A DNA stretch of 64,000 nt from Tribonema minus (Eukaryota > Sar > Xanthophyceae > Tribonematales > Tribonemataceae). The DNA lies in assembly GCA_017506865.1 (NCBI GenBank), contig JAFCMP010000008.1, forward strand, positions 62,001 to 126,000, in the 5' to 3' direction. The position numbers and the translations under genes are program-made. Positions 11,101-21,643 of this stretch are shown here, in pieces; the stretch's first letter is position 1, and each line of letters begins with the position of its first letter. The notes beneath the pieces are model-generated. The model was not told the DNA's origin. It ran no database searches and saw only the letters and a program-made list of their open reading frames with translations.

Positions 11101-14100
11101 GATATTTTGAAACAGTAGCTCGCGGGGGACGTCCAGGCGCAGCTCGACAGGTGTGTGCATACATGCAGAATTTGGGTGCTTTGTTTTGTAGACGAACTTC
11201 AACGATGACCGGGGGTGTTTTGTGTTTGCATGATCACCGGGGTAACATGCGGGCTGACCATAGCTCACGGGGGACGTGCAGGCGCAGCTCGACGGGTGCG
11301 TATTCGTGTGCATACATGCAGCATATCTGCACTTCATGTTTATCGACAGAAGCAGTAATGAGACGCAAAAAAGTTACTGTATTTGTGCAGTTTCTAATAC
11401 TTCTAGTAGTCATGAATGTAAAGTAATTGATCCAGATCTTCGCCATATGTATGGAGCTCGTGCATACTTACCCCACTGTACGTCACCTACATGCCTGCCG
11501 TGCCCTGAACGCTGCCCCACTGTTGCCATGCAGCGCGCATACGTACTTACCAGCTTTACATACTGTGTAGCTGCATACCTGCTGTGCCCCGCAGGCACCT
11601 GAGCGCTGCCCCATTGTCCCCATGCAGCGCGCTCAAATACTTGCCCATTGCACCCACATGCCCCCCGCCCCCGCAGGCGTCTCACACGCGTCCTGCAAGA
11701 GCGCACAGCACGCATACGTACCGACCCGCTGCACCTATACCTACGTACCTGGCCCCCGCCCCGCAGGCAGCTCGTGCGCGGCCCGCAGAGCATGCAGCGC
11801 ACATAAGAACTGTACGATCTTTTGATTCGTTTCCACATGTACTAACCCGCTCTATGTCTACAAACATACCTGCCCCCCCGCCGCCGCAGGCACCTCGCGC
11901 GCGTCTCGCAGAGCGCGCTGTGTGCATGCGCACTTAACCGCAGTACCTATAGTGGAAGTATGCATTTGCCGTGCCCCACAGGCACCTGAGCGCTGCCCCA
12001 CTGTCCCGATACGTACTTACCCGCTTCATCTATACCTACTTACCGCCCCCGCAGGCACCTCGCGCGCGTCCCGCAGAGCGCGCAGCAGCGCTGCCCCACG
12101 CTCGGCACGTACGGGCGCACGCGCACCTCCGGCGGCGGCGGCTTCCTGGAGAGGGGGGTCGGCGCACGGGGGTCGCGGCCGCGGACCATGGAGGTATGTG
12201 GGATCGGGATTGGAGTTGGGATTTGAGCAAGGGTTAGGGCCAGGGTTTGGGGTAGGGTTGGGTTAGGGTTAGGGTCGCAGTAAGGGTTGGGCACGCGCAA
12301 GCGAGAGGGGGGTCGGCGCACTAGGGTTGCGGCCGCGAACCATGGAGGTATGTATGTACGGCCGGGGTTAAGACTAGGGTTAGGGCCATGGTTCAGGGTA
12401 GGGTAATGGTATGTCAGGGTCAGGGTTAGGATAGGGCATGCGCACCTCTGGCGGCGGCGGCGCCCTGGAAAGGGGGTTCGGCGCACGAGGGTCATGGCCG
12501 CGGACCATGGAGGTATGCACAAGTGTAGCAGTGCGCCTCGCCGGCTAGTTTTAGAGTAAGGGTTAGTGTCAGGGTTCCGGGGTAGAGGGGGGTCAGCGCG
12601 CAAGGGTCGCGACCGCGGACCACGGAGCTATGTATGTAGCAGTGCATGCCGCCGTTGTTAGACTTCGAAGCAACAGGCCACCTCTGGCCGACGCCGATCT
12701 CGACAGTAGTTGCATATCTCAACAGTGTTATGACACGCTACGGCTAAGAAGCACCTGCTAGTGTTCATAGTCACCAAAACCCAGTTTTCAAACTGCCAGT
12801 CTGACACCCACAACCACTACATGCAGCAAGTACTGTATCACGATAATTGCTGCTGAATCACAATGACGTATGCAGTGGAGGAGTACGAGCCGCCGCTCTC
12901 GGAGTCCGATCTTGACGGTTACGATCTCGGCAGTCACGTCGAGCTACTGCGTGATAAGCACCTGCTGGTGGTCAGAGCACAACAGGATGCTAATGAGACC
13001 TATGACCACTGTCATCGACCAGTACATACAGCAATCATTATAACAGCTGCCGCTTAATGACAATGATATACATACAGGTGGTGGAGTACGGACCGCCTCT
13101 AGCGGAGGCTGATCTCGACAGTTACGTAGCGCGCCTCAACGTGGAGCTGCAGCCGCTCAACCGCCCCGTGCAGTACTTCTCGGAGAACACGTGTCACATC
13201 TGCCAAGTAATACTTGATAATGCGCCTGTTGTGACGATTACGCAGGTGGAGGAGTACAGGCCGCCGCTGGCGGAGGCGGATCTGACAGTTACGATCGTGG
13301 CAGTTACGTGGCGCCGCGCTGCCGCGTAATAAGCCCTGTGCTAGTGCTAGTCTGACACCCACAACAAGCACACACAGCAACTATCATGACAGTTGCTTGC
13401 TGACTCACGATGATTGACTCATGATGATATACGCACAGGTGGAGGAGTACGGGCCGCCACTGGCGGAGGCCGATCTTGACAGTTACGTAGCGCGCCTCAA
13501 GATCGAGCTGCAGCCCCTGAACCGCCCCGCGCAGTACTTCTCGGAGAACACGTGCCACATCTGCCACAACCGCAAGAAGGACGTCTTCAACTGCTGCTCC
13601 ACGGGCAAGAACAAGCACAACTACTGCGGCTTCCACGTCATCTCCAAGTGAGTCAGTCAGTGAGGAAGTCAGTGAGTCGAGTGAGTGAGTCAGATGCTGA
13701 TGATTGCACGGACGACCCTGGGATGCGCTCTCCAGTGCTTCGTGCAGCGCCAGTTTTTGCCTGCATCAACGAATGGTGCACTTGACCACGTACTTGAGGT
13801 TAGGTTTAGGGTGTACCATTCTTGGATACTGTAACGAATTGCTAAGTGCTGGCTTCGGCGCTAGGGGTATCGGGCAGGTGTGAGCGTGGAAGTGGCGATT
13901 TGAAGTATGTTGCTGTCGCTGTATGAAGTTTGTCGCTCGCTTGAGTATAGGGTTAGGGTCAGGCGCAGCCACGTTCAAAGGCAGCGCCGCTTACGCCATC
14001 ACCGTCAGAACTCAGCGGCAGCGCGCTGAGGCAGTGTACAGTGCTGAGCGCTGAGTCAGTGCTCAGCGCTTCGCTCTGAGTCAGTGCTCAGCAACAGCGC

Positions 14101-17100
14101 TGAGTCAGTGCTCAGCGGCAGGAACAGAGTCAGCGCTCAGTGCTCTGTTGTCCATGCAAATGTCGCCGCGATGGCCGTAGGTAGTGGTGATTAGCCATCC
14201 GCGTGGTGTTTCGCGCGCGCGAAGACAGCGATCCCTGCAGTATCGCGTCGCGTTGCATGCAAGACTCACGTTGAAGCCATGCCGCGCAATGATTGTACAC
14301 GGTGGTTTGTAGGCAACCAGGAGTGTTACGTAGCTCTGGTGTAAGCTGGCGTGCGGTCGCAGGTCTGGTGGGGAGCCTGAGGGGGTCTCAATGCGCACTC
14401 GCTTTCGAAGCAGAAGCACGCACACCCTGCTGGTGCAGTTTGTGCCGCTGTAGTGCCGTCGTTTCCGCGAGCTTGCGCAAGCGCCGGTGCCGTCCGCTTC
14501 GTGGTCGCTTTGTCACCCACCCCAGCGGGGTAACCGGCTTGTCACTTGCACGGCCGTGCTGACCCCCCCCCCCCCCTCCCCCCCCCCCCCCCCCCCCAAG
14601 TACCAGGTTCGGCGTCTGCGTTGTTGCGCAGCTCTCATCGAAAACCCTACTTGCAACACCTAACCCTGGCCTTACTTCCCGCACATTCGCTCACGTGTAT
14701 TTGACACTGCTTCTATGATGTGTGCACGCTCTGCGATGTGCGCGCGCTCTGCAATTCGTGCGCGCGTCACAATGAGGGCTCCTCACGGGCCTCTGTGGCG
14801 TATGACGCAGCAAGGTTGTCGCAGCGAACACGCAGTATCACGCGCAGACAAGCAAGTAAATCTCATTCACCGCATACCCCCGCCGCCTTTATCCCCCTAA
14901 TGCAGCGCCACTACCCCCCCCCCCCCCCCCCCCATCCCCCCCCGCACCGTGCCCCCGCCGCGTCAGGTTCGGCATTCCCTCCGTCGCGGCGTTGCGCGCC
15001 GACCCCAGCCTCTGGACGGAGTGCCCCGCGTGCGCGCTCGTGTGCCCGTGCACGGCGTGCAACAAGCTGCTGCGCGACTCGGTGCGCCGCGATCGCAAGC
15101 TCAACCCGCACCTCTATCCCGAAACCGTCGAAGCCACCCCCGCCAACGCTGCCGCCGCTGCCCCTGCCGTCGCTGCCGCCGCCACCCCTGCCGCCGCCGC
15201 CGCCGCCACCGCGCCTCCTGCCGCCACCGCGCCTCCTGCCGCCGCTGCTGCCGCCCCTGCCGCGGCACCGCAGCCGCTGCCGCCGGCGCCGGCGGCAGCG
15301 ACGGCGCCACCTGCCGCTGCCAGCAGCAGCGCTCCGAGGCAGCAGCAGCCGATGGTGCGCGGCGGCCGCGGGCGCGGGCGCGGGCGCGGCTCCGGCAGGC
15401 CCCGCGCCGCCGCCGCCGCCGCCGCTCCCGCCGCCGCTGCCGCAGCTGCTGCGGAGCGGGACGAGGTGTGGCGCGACGAGGGCCTGCAGTTCTGCGTCGT
15501 GTGCGACGGCAGCCGCGCGCCAAACGTGCGGTGCTGCGCGTGCCCGCGCGCGTTCCACACGCGCTGCGCGAAGCCCGCGCCGCCGCCGCCGGCGCTGCTG
15601 CTCGGCGGCGGCAGCGGCGCGTGGCGCTGCTGCGACTGCGAGGGGCCGCTGCGCGGCGGCATCGCGCCGCCGCAGTTCCAGGTGCGCGTTTGTGTGTGTG
15701 TGTGTGTGTGTGGGGGGGGGGGTTGGTAGGGGTACGGGGAGCAGACGCGTCGGAGCGCATCATGCAGTCAGGGTTACATAAAGTACTATGTAGTAGGGTA
15801 GGTGCGCCAGTATGCATCTTATTTGCTTGTGTAGATGATGTCAGGGTCGGTGTAGCTGGCTCAGCATGTTTTGTGTGCGCCGCGCGGGCACGCTGTCAGG
15901 CATCAGAACCTCAAGCATCATAAGTTTGACACATTGAATCAGCCAGACGGGCCGTTCGACCGTAGCGGCGCGTTGAGCCGTCATTTTATTTGCACTTTCC
16001 TTACCTACGAATGTGCCTACGAATGTACCTACAATTCGAAACTAGGGCCAGGGCAGACCCACTTCTACATCCGCTCCTGACTTGGACCTACTTAGCTCTT
16101 GAGGCTAGGGTCAGGGCAAACCTACATATCCTATGTTCGGGCAGCGAAGCGCCGCAGCGGCGGCAGCTGCGTGGCCTACTGCGCAGCACAGGTTTCAAGC
16201 CAAGGTGAGGTTATGGCGCTCGATTGCTGCCTTGCGAGTACTGTGCAAATATCTTGGGTTAGGGTCAAGGTTTCATACTTTTGAAGCAAGAACGTGCAAG
16301 TGCGCCGCCCAATGTTCTCTGCAGGAGTTAACAAATTCGCTGCTACTCTCCCCCTGCACATTGCGCAGGGCACCAACCACCTGCGCGCGTGCCGCGCACT
16401 GCTGTCATTCATGAGGGACAGCGCCTTCGCCAATAACGTGGTGCCACCGCCACGTCAAAGCTGAAGTTGACTAACATCAACCTACAACTTCAACAACAAC
16501 TTCAAGGATGCCACCCCGCTCTCTCTTCAGGAGCCAACAACTGCGCTGCGATCCCCACCTCGTTTGTCACGCAGGGCACTATACCTGCACACGTGCCGCG
16601 TGCTGCTCGACTTCATGACAGCGCCCTCGCGGAACTTCGCGCGCCACCGCCACATCAAAGTTGAAGTTGATCAACTTCAACTTCAACAAAAACTTCAACA
16701 AAACTTCAAGTATACTCACAGCTGCGGTGTCGACCCCTTCGCGTTCTTCACGCAGGGCACCAACCACCTGCGTGCGTGCCGGACGCTGTTGAAGTTCATG
16801 ACGGACAGCGCCCTCGCGGACAACTTCACGCACCCCGTAACGGCCGACGACTTTGGCGCCGCCGCCGCTGCGGAGTGGCTGCGCTACGAGCGCGTGGTGC
16901 CGCCGGACAAGCGCATGGACCTGAGCACTGTGCTGAACAAGCTCAACAGCCACCAGTACGGCGTGGAGGGCGACGGAGGTATGTATGTATGTAGACTCTG
17001 TGTGTGTACGTTCGTACTTACCTTAGGTTACTGCCATGTATGTTTTTTTATGGCAAGCGTAATTTACTGCCATGTGTGTTTTTTGTTGGCAAGCACATGG

Positions 17101-19733
17101 ACCTGAGCACGGTGCTGGCTAAGCTCAACAGCCACCAGTACGGCGTGGATGGTGACGGAGGTATGTATGTATGTGTGCGTACGTTCGTACTCGCCTTAGG
17201 TTACTGCAGTGTGTTTTTTTATGACAAGTGCATGGAACCTGACCACTGTGCTCCGTAAGCTATTTCGGAGAGTGTACATCGTGCTTCATGCGTACTTACT
17301 TACTCTGTAGTCTAGTCCTACTTGGCTGTGCGCCAGTTTCGTGGTGGTGCTTTCTAAGCTCAACGGCCACCAGTACGGCGTGGAGGGCAACGGAGGTACA
17401 TACCTACATCCCTGCGTATCTTTGAGAGGCTACCCCATGCTTCATGCGTACTTTTGTGGTGTGCCCCAGTCTTGTGGTGGCTTCAAAAGTCACAGCAGCT
17501 TATCAGGGGCACACGGGTACACCGGAGAGGGGGGGGGGGGCAGGGGTTTAAAAGGGCAACTGATGTCGCAAAACAGACCATGATGTGTGAGATACATATA
17601 TACCTCCAGCGCCCTCAATGCCGTACTTATGCCTGCTGAGCTCGGCTTAAGAATGCAAATACCGCACTCATGCAAACGCTGGAGCGCAAGGACCCACTTC
17701 ACGAAGCACAGCGTGCACGTCCCCCTGCAGGGACTTGTTGCCGTTGCAAGTGCTATATTTGCTTCCGCTTGAGGGGCGGAAGCCCCCATGACCGCACACC
17801 GTACACAACACATATGCCCCTATTTAGCTCGTGTGTTCCTTAGGGTTAGGGTTAGGATTAGGGTTAGTTCCTAAGGGTTAGGGTTAGGGTTAGGGTTAAG
17901 GTTAGTTAGGGTTAGGGTTAGGGTTAAGGTTAGTTCCTAACCTTAACCCTGACCCTAACCCTAACCCTAACCCTAAGTGTGTTCCGCGCTGAGATAGCTC
18001 GAGCACACACAACCACTCACAAAGCTATCTACAGACAGGGCTCACACGGGGCCTCCTCCGCCGCTGCCTCCGATTCCACTGCCCGTTCTGCGCTGCGCAG
18101 GCGCCGGCATGAGGCACTTTGTGCGCGACATGCGCCAGATCTGGGTCGCGTGCTGGACGTTCAACGAGTACGGCAGCGCGCTGTACCGCATCGCTGCGAT
18201 ACTGAGCCACTGTGTGGAGGCGTGGTGAGCCCTTCACGAGCGTACCCACATACCTGCACTTCGAGATGCGCTCGAGCACGTGTCGTTAGGAGTGTGCGCG
18301 CATGTTGTCAAGGAGAACAAGTTCCTGAAGTACGGCAGTGCTCTGTATCGCATCGCCGCGATACTGAGACACTGCACTGAGGCATGGTGAGCCCATGTTG
18401 TTCACGAGCATACCTACATACCTTGCGCGCTGAACGTTCAACGAGTACGGCAGTGCTCTTTATCGCATCGCCGCGATACTGAGCCACTGCACTGAGGCAT
18501 GGTAGGCCATGTTGTTCACGAGCATACCTACATACCTCCACTTCAAGATGCGCTTGAGCTTATGTCTCGAGGGCGCGTGCGTGCATGTCGTCAAGGCCAG
18601 CTTTGCAGGGGGCACAGCCAGATTCTGGCACCAGACTTGAACACCATCGTCAGAATGTGGGAATGCAGCAACACCAGCCGTATAGGGAGCATGTAACTGA
18701 ACTTAAAACAGCATCTCTATACGCCACTGAACCGCGCACTGCCTTCAATTCATGGATGGCCTGCTTCGCACCGGGCTGTGCGCGCTGGCATGCGCAGAAT
18801 TCACTGGTAGAGCAGAGAGGAAGGCGACATAGCAGCAGCAGCAGCAGCAGCACCATGCAATGCATGTGACCATATCTTTCAGCAGCATCGCCTTATGTGA
18901 GATACCTCTGTACCAATCTTGCGACCGCCCCGGTCCGCATCGTAGGTACATCAGAGGGGGGGGGGCACATGGAGGAGGACGTAGGGGAGGATCCCGAGAT
19001 GCCGTTTGGCGGCGGCGGCGTTTGAGTGGTTGTCGTTGAGACACTTTCAGACTGTCACACAACATGTAGATTCCGTACAGCAAGCTTCAAGTTAGATGCC
19101 ACTCATCTGTGCTTTGCGACCGCCCCAGTCCGCGTTGTAAGTAGGTATAGCAGCCTCGTATCTGCCTGGCAGAATTACCAAACACAATGGCCCTAGACTC
19201 GAGGGTCTCCGATTTTCCGTTCATTCCGCATGTTCTTTGTCAAAGCTGCTCTCGGTTCAGCACCGGGGAGTCGTCAGAGCAGCAGTTTTGTATTTTGAAT
19301 GACTTGAAGTATCGTCGACCTGCACAGCAGCCCCACTCAGTTTCAAGGCATTGAGAACGCTGCACCCCCACAGCTACACGGAATGCACTACAGTATTGTT
19401 CTGTCCACCCTTCCCATCAGCAAACAGAGACACCTCTCCGCAATCGCGCCAGCACCTGCCTGTAAACCTCCCCCCCCCCCCCCCCCCCCCCGCCAAACGA
19501 CCCCCCTCCCCCCTTCCCCCCCCCAATCAACAAAAAACACTACCCACCTTCTACGCGCGCTTGCACCCACTCTCACGTCCTGCAGGATCGCCAAGACGCT
19601 GCTGCCGATGCTGCGGCCCGACTGCCGCGCCGCCATACAGGCGCTGCCGCCGCAGCCGCAGCACGCCTGGGCGCCGCCCGCGCTAGCGGCAGCGGCCGCG
19701 GAGCCCATCGCGAAGCGCATGCGGCACCACTGA
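8127..19733 (+). CDS. SNF5-repeat / 4CXXC_R1 zinc finger / PHD / bromodomain protein (9 exons)
   Basis: Exons: 8127-8321, 9077-9199, 10616-10794, 12055-12193, 13439-13647, 14967-15681, 16756-16978, 18101-18224, 19586-19733. All junctions are GT-AG and every phase matches, giving 684 residues with no internal stop. Exon 3 encodes a SNF5-type repeat (VFNDEILWDLL...FAITCARRYGL...VQAQLDR). Exons 5-6 carry a cysteine cluster (FSENTCHICHNRKK, then LWTECPACALVCPCTACN) resembling the zf-4CXXC_R1 domain. Exon 6 then has an Ala/Pro-rich linker and a C4HC3 PHD finger (FCVVCDG...CCACPRAFHTRC...WRCCDC). Exons 7-8 form a bromodomain (MDLSTVLNKLNSHQY, FVRDMRQIW, then the acetyl-lysine-binding Asn in TFNEYGS). 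SNF5 repeats belong to SWI/SNF remodellers and PHD and bromodomains read histone marks, so a nuclear remodeller subunit is inferred. Exon 2 (41 codons) could be a cassette, since exon 1 also joins exon 3 in frame. Introns measure 0.75-1.4 kb and are full of exon echoes. Confidence 0.85.
8912..9076 (+). repeat. Acceptor echoes before exon 2 of the chromatin gene
   Basis: Two units of about 80 bp precede the acceptor. Each contains GGATGAGC(A/G)CTGACATGAGG followed by GTA(C/T)GGGTATGTA. The unit ending at 8995-9008 carries CAGATGCGCTACGGCT, matching the real acceptor plus the first bases of exon 2 at 9074-9090. Confidence 0.75.
9336..10258 (+). repeat. Six donor-side echoes of exon 2
   Basis: After exon 2 (ending 9199) the segment CGGAGCTGGC...GGCACTGCATCATTAAG|gtatg recurs at about 9336-9392, 9453-9558 (interrupted by a 40-bp insertion), 9694-9752, 9946-10003, 10078-10136 and 10224-10258. 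The nearest copy is almost identical to the exon, and the later copies show more substitutions and internal loss. Each keeps a CAG at its left edge. Used as an exon, the first copy would be 56 nt and would break the frame, so I read these as decayed duplicates rather than exons. Confidence 0.85.
9496..9542 (+). mobile_element. 40-bp insertion with a 7-bp direct repeat
   Basis: Within an exon-2 echo, the expected run GGATATGAG|GCACTGCATC is split by about 40 bp containing CTACGATCTTTTGATTCG, and the insertion is flanked on both sides by ATATGAG. Because the uninterrupted sequence is known from the exon and its other echoes, the insertion limits are clear. Related sequences occur near 11804-11838 and 39688-39726. 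Confidence 0.65.
10440..10560 (+). repeat. Upstream echo of the SNF5 exon
   Basis: Preceded by CTCAACCTC-type intron sequence and a TGCAG acceptor, 10473-10560 repeats the start of exon 3: TTCCCCCTGGACAACGACGG, then GCATGCACGTCTTCA, then a diverged GATGGCGCGGCCACGGCAGC. The real exon starts 143 bp downstream at 10616. The echo could be mistaken for a real exon but diverges where the SNF5 core should continue. Confidence 0.75.
10882..11300 (+). repeat. Four donor echoes of exon 3
   Basis: The exon 3 end plus donor (GGGGGATGTACAGGCGCAGC TTGACAG|gtgtg) recurs at about 10882-10919, 11025-11060, 11119-11155 and 11263-11300. Each is followed by a similar intron start (tgcatacatgcag...). The units therefore copy the splice donor together with the first part of the intron. 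Confidence 0.8.
11590..12010 (+). repeat. Five acceptor echoes of exon 4
   Basis: The string CCCCGCAGGCACCT followed by CGCGCGCGTC and GCAGAGCGCGC, which is the exon 4 acceptor and start at 12050-12080, recurs in variant form at about 11590, 11675, 11757, 11880 and 11974. Each copy has a preceding polypyrimidine stretch and a TACGTACTTACC-like spacer. Spacing is about 80-125 bp. Confidence 0.8.
11804..11838 (+). mobile_element. Second short insertion related to the 40-bp element
   Basis: GTACGATCTTTTGATTCG interrupts an exon-4 echo between CGCACAT and ACATGTACTAACCCGC. Neighbouring echoes have an uninterrupted CGCGCATACGTACTTACC-type spacer at this point. A short direct repeat (CACAT) flanks the insertion. 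Confidence 0.5.
12200..12640 (+). repeat. Exon 4 donor echoes embedded in TTAGGG-like sequence
   Basis: Copies of the exon 4 end (GGAGAGGGGGGTCGGCGCAC, GCGGCCGCG, ACCATGGAG|gtatgt) occur at about 12303-12349, 12441-12517 and 12583-12635. They are separated by degenerate GGGTTAGGG-type tracts. The middle copy extends further into the exon (CGCACCTCTGGCGGCGG) than the other two. Confidence 0.8.
12660..13330 (+). repeat. Four acceptor echoes of the zinc-finger exon
   Basis: The start of exon 5 (VEEYGPPLAEADLDSY) is echoed at about 12670-12715, 12876-12955, 13072-13215 and 13241-13325. The third copy is remarkably long: it stays open for about 43 codons up to the first two zinc ligands (NTCHIC) and then diverges. 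Each unit also repeats an intron segment (ATCATGACAG / TGACTCACAATGA-like). The real exon begins at 13439. Confidence 0.85.
14006..14145. repeat. Array of GCTGAGTCAGTGCTCAGC quasi-palindromes
   Basis: Within the intron between exons 5 and 6 an 18-bp near-palindrome, GCTGAGTCAGTGCTCAGC, repeats with variants at least four times. The TGAGTCA core is also the consensus of bZIP/AP-1 sites, but a random intronic expansion starting from the GTGAGTCAGTCAG donor at 13648 is equally likely. Confidence 0.7.
14562..14933. repeat. Poly(C) tracts upstream of an acceptor
   Basis: C runs at about 14562-14597 (interrupted by one T) and about 14914-14933 precede the acceptor at 14966. They may act as a polypyrimidine tract. 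Similar C runs lie before the final exon (about 19471-19490). Confidence 0.6.
16366..16690 (+). repeat. Two acceptor echoes of the first bromodomain exon
   Basis: CGCAGGGCACCAACCACCTG and the following GCGTGCCG...CATGA of exon 7 are echoed at about 16366-16480 and 16571-16690. Each is followed by the same tail (CACCGCCAC(A/G)TCAAAG) and a run of ACTTCAAC repeats. The period is about 190 bp, continuing into the real acceptor at 16755. Confidence 0.85.
17096..17402 (+). repeat. Two donor echoes of the first bromodomain exon
   Basis: The end of exon 7 (ACCTGAGCAC(G/T)GTGCTG, then GCTCAACAGCCACCAGTACG, then GGAG|gtatgtatg) recurs at about 17096-17165 with few changes and at about 17340-17400 with many. 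Distance from the exon and divergence rise together. Confidence 0.85.
17838..17977. repeat. Interstitial telomere-like tract, head to head
   Basis: About 100 bp of mostly TTAGGG repeats is followed directly by CCCTAA repeats, inside the intron between exons 7 and 8. Shorter TTAGGG or CCCTAA tracts occur near 12240-12290, 33467-33495, 33763-33790, 36098-36115, 38103-38125, 38450-38525, 39031-39090 and 47505-47577. The host telomere repeat is therefore probably TTAGGG. Repair-associated insertion or slippage growth would both give this pattern. Confidence 0.85.
18315..18510 (+). repeat. Two donor echoes of the second bromodomain exon
   Basis: The end of exon 8 (GTACGGCAG(C/T)GC, CGCATCGC, GATACTGAG, CACTG, GGCATGGTGAGCC) recurs at about 18330-18395 and 18433-18505. 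Both copies are followed by the same intron start (GTTGTTCACGAGCATACCTA). Confidence 0.85.
18945..19145 (+). mobile_element. Retroelement 3'-tail fragment in an intron
   Basis: This copy shares the GGAGGACGTAGGGGAGGA and TTGAGTGGTTGTCGTTG blocks and the ACATGTAGATTCCGTACAG end with the tail at 28780-29033. It lies inside the last intron of the chromatin gene, in the same orientation as the gene. Only the tail is present. Confidence 0.7.
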
Positions 19734-21643
19734 CGACACTTCGAGGGGAAGGGGGGTGGGGGGAGGGAAGCTCGAGTGTCGCTCTCGTTTTGCGTACGGT
19801 GTGCTGCGCCGACCGCGTGCCGCCCGGCGGCGCGTGCTGCTGGGCATCTGCCGTTCAAGCACTGCAGTTGCGTGTGCGCGAGCTGCTCGCTGACTTGGCT
19901 CCTGACGCGACGCCGGCCATAGCAGACTATCGTGTGTGAGTGTGTGTGGGGGGGGGTTAACCAAGCGGTCGCGGGCCTGACGACGGACGCTGCGAAGGCT
20001 GTAAAGGCATGACGCTCGCGGGCGCACCACGAGCGGCGCTCGTTGCCGTGCCTGTCGCGCAATGTGGCGGCAGCAGTGTTCGGTTGTCCGACTGGAGTCA
20101 TCTTTGAACACCATGTTGCATTGCAAGCTACTACACAGCACACACGACCCTTGTGGTCGCTTGTGCTGCCTAGCGTCCTCTTCTTTCCTTTTCATGCATG
20201 CGCATGAATCGAAGAGTCTTGACAGAGAGCGCTCAGACAGGAAACAAATACCACTTCTATTTTGTTCTCTGACAGTGTGGATGACAGGTAGAGGACGAAT
20301 GCCTCGTTTTGTTGCTGCGCTTTCTAATTCGTTGAAAAATGGTTATTCGTTAAGACGTCCGCACGTCTCTTGTGACTTGTAGGCGCATCGTGAGACATGT
20401 GTTCTCCCTGGAGCTCATGCATGCCTGTCATAAATGATTTGTTGTCACTTGAGCAGATATTTGTGTCATGCAGCAAGCAGCTTGAGGAAGACTGATGCGA
20501 TAACGCAATAAGGGTACAGGAGATTTGCACCACATGTCATCGACCAGTTTCTCGTAGTGGAAGGGTGCAGCGTCAGGCTGGGGCTTGGGATGACTGGACT
20601 TGGGGGATGTATCCCAAGGTCTAAACTCCACATACAGCATTGAAGTACTTCGAGATGCACACTCACTACCTGCAACCACTTAAAATGCTTATTTGTCGCG
20701 TCTTTCAGCGTGACCGATGCGTGGCGTTGGCACCAACGACTCGGGTTCTGAGCTAGGCGCAGATAGAAATGTTACCGGTACCTAAAAGAGTGCGCGTGCT
20801 GCAAGGGTCTGCTTGAAACTTTGCGATGCTTGGGGTCTCATCCAAAAGACATGATTGTCCATCTGCGCCATGTTTCTCGCAGCAAGCAATCCCTCTCGCG
20901 CGTCTTATCCCTCGTCTTTCGCGCTGCCCGCTGCGAGCCAAATCTTACCGGTTAGCCCTAAAAATCCACAACGAATGCACGCATAGCAAGGTGCTCTGCG
21001 TGCTCGCTCATTGAAACGCAGAGCGTGAGGTATACATGTACTGCACGGCGCGCCAGCGCCAACACAACAACCCTGAGAGAGCGCGAGTTGTGCCGATAAT
21101 TTTTTTCGGCTGCGATTCGACCCGAGCTATGCCTCTGCACGGATGCAGAGCCGGCTGCTGCTGCGCAGCTGCTTGCTCGAGCCTTGACATGGACTGTTTC
21201 TTGCGTTCCTGCTACAAGGGCTTGCTGCTAAGTTGCCTGGCACATGCCAACGCAACTCACCTCCTCGAACTGTCCCGGGAACTGTCTGAACGGATTGAGG
21301 CAGGTTGATGCGCACCCAACCACCACACGTTGAGAGCAGGCAGGCTTACCCGTTCTTAGCGTGCCTGCGCACTACTTCAGCAGCACGTACTCCGGCATCT
21401 TTGAGACGTAGAATCCCTGCGCTTAGATCAAGTCTCTCTGCTACACAGCCACACTCAACGGTTGATCTCTGCAGTCGACGAAGGCACGGAGGCGCGCACA
21501 CACAGCGGTGGTGCTACATAGGCTACAAAGAGCACATCCCTCAGCAGCGCAGCAAATACTGCCGTGGATGCAATAGGGCAGCGGTCTAGGGGCGATCGGA
21601 GGTACAAGCTGCACCGCACGTGAGCTGCACCCAGACTGCCAAT
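19734..21643. other. Intergenic region, no gene recognised
   Basis: This stretch runs from the stop codon of the chromatin gene to the start of the glycosidase gene. It contains a TGTAA at about 20000 that could be a polyadenylation signal. I see short open frames but no domain, RNA gene or repeat in it. Confidence 0.4.

Noticed and set aside
14911-15817. Long minus-strand frames opposite the PHD exon
   Set aside because: They consist of Ala/Gly/Arg runs produced by GCC/CGC-rich sequence. The plus strand has zinc-finger motifs and matching splice phases.
17838-17977. Chromosome end
   Set aside because: The TTAGGG tract is short, inverts in the middle and lies between two bromodomain exons, so it is interstitial.
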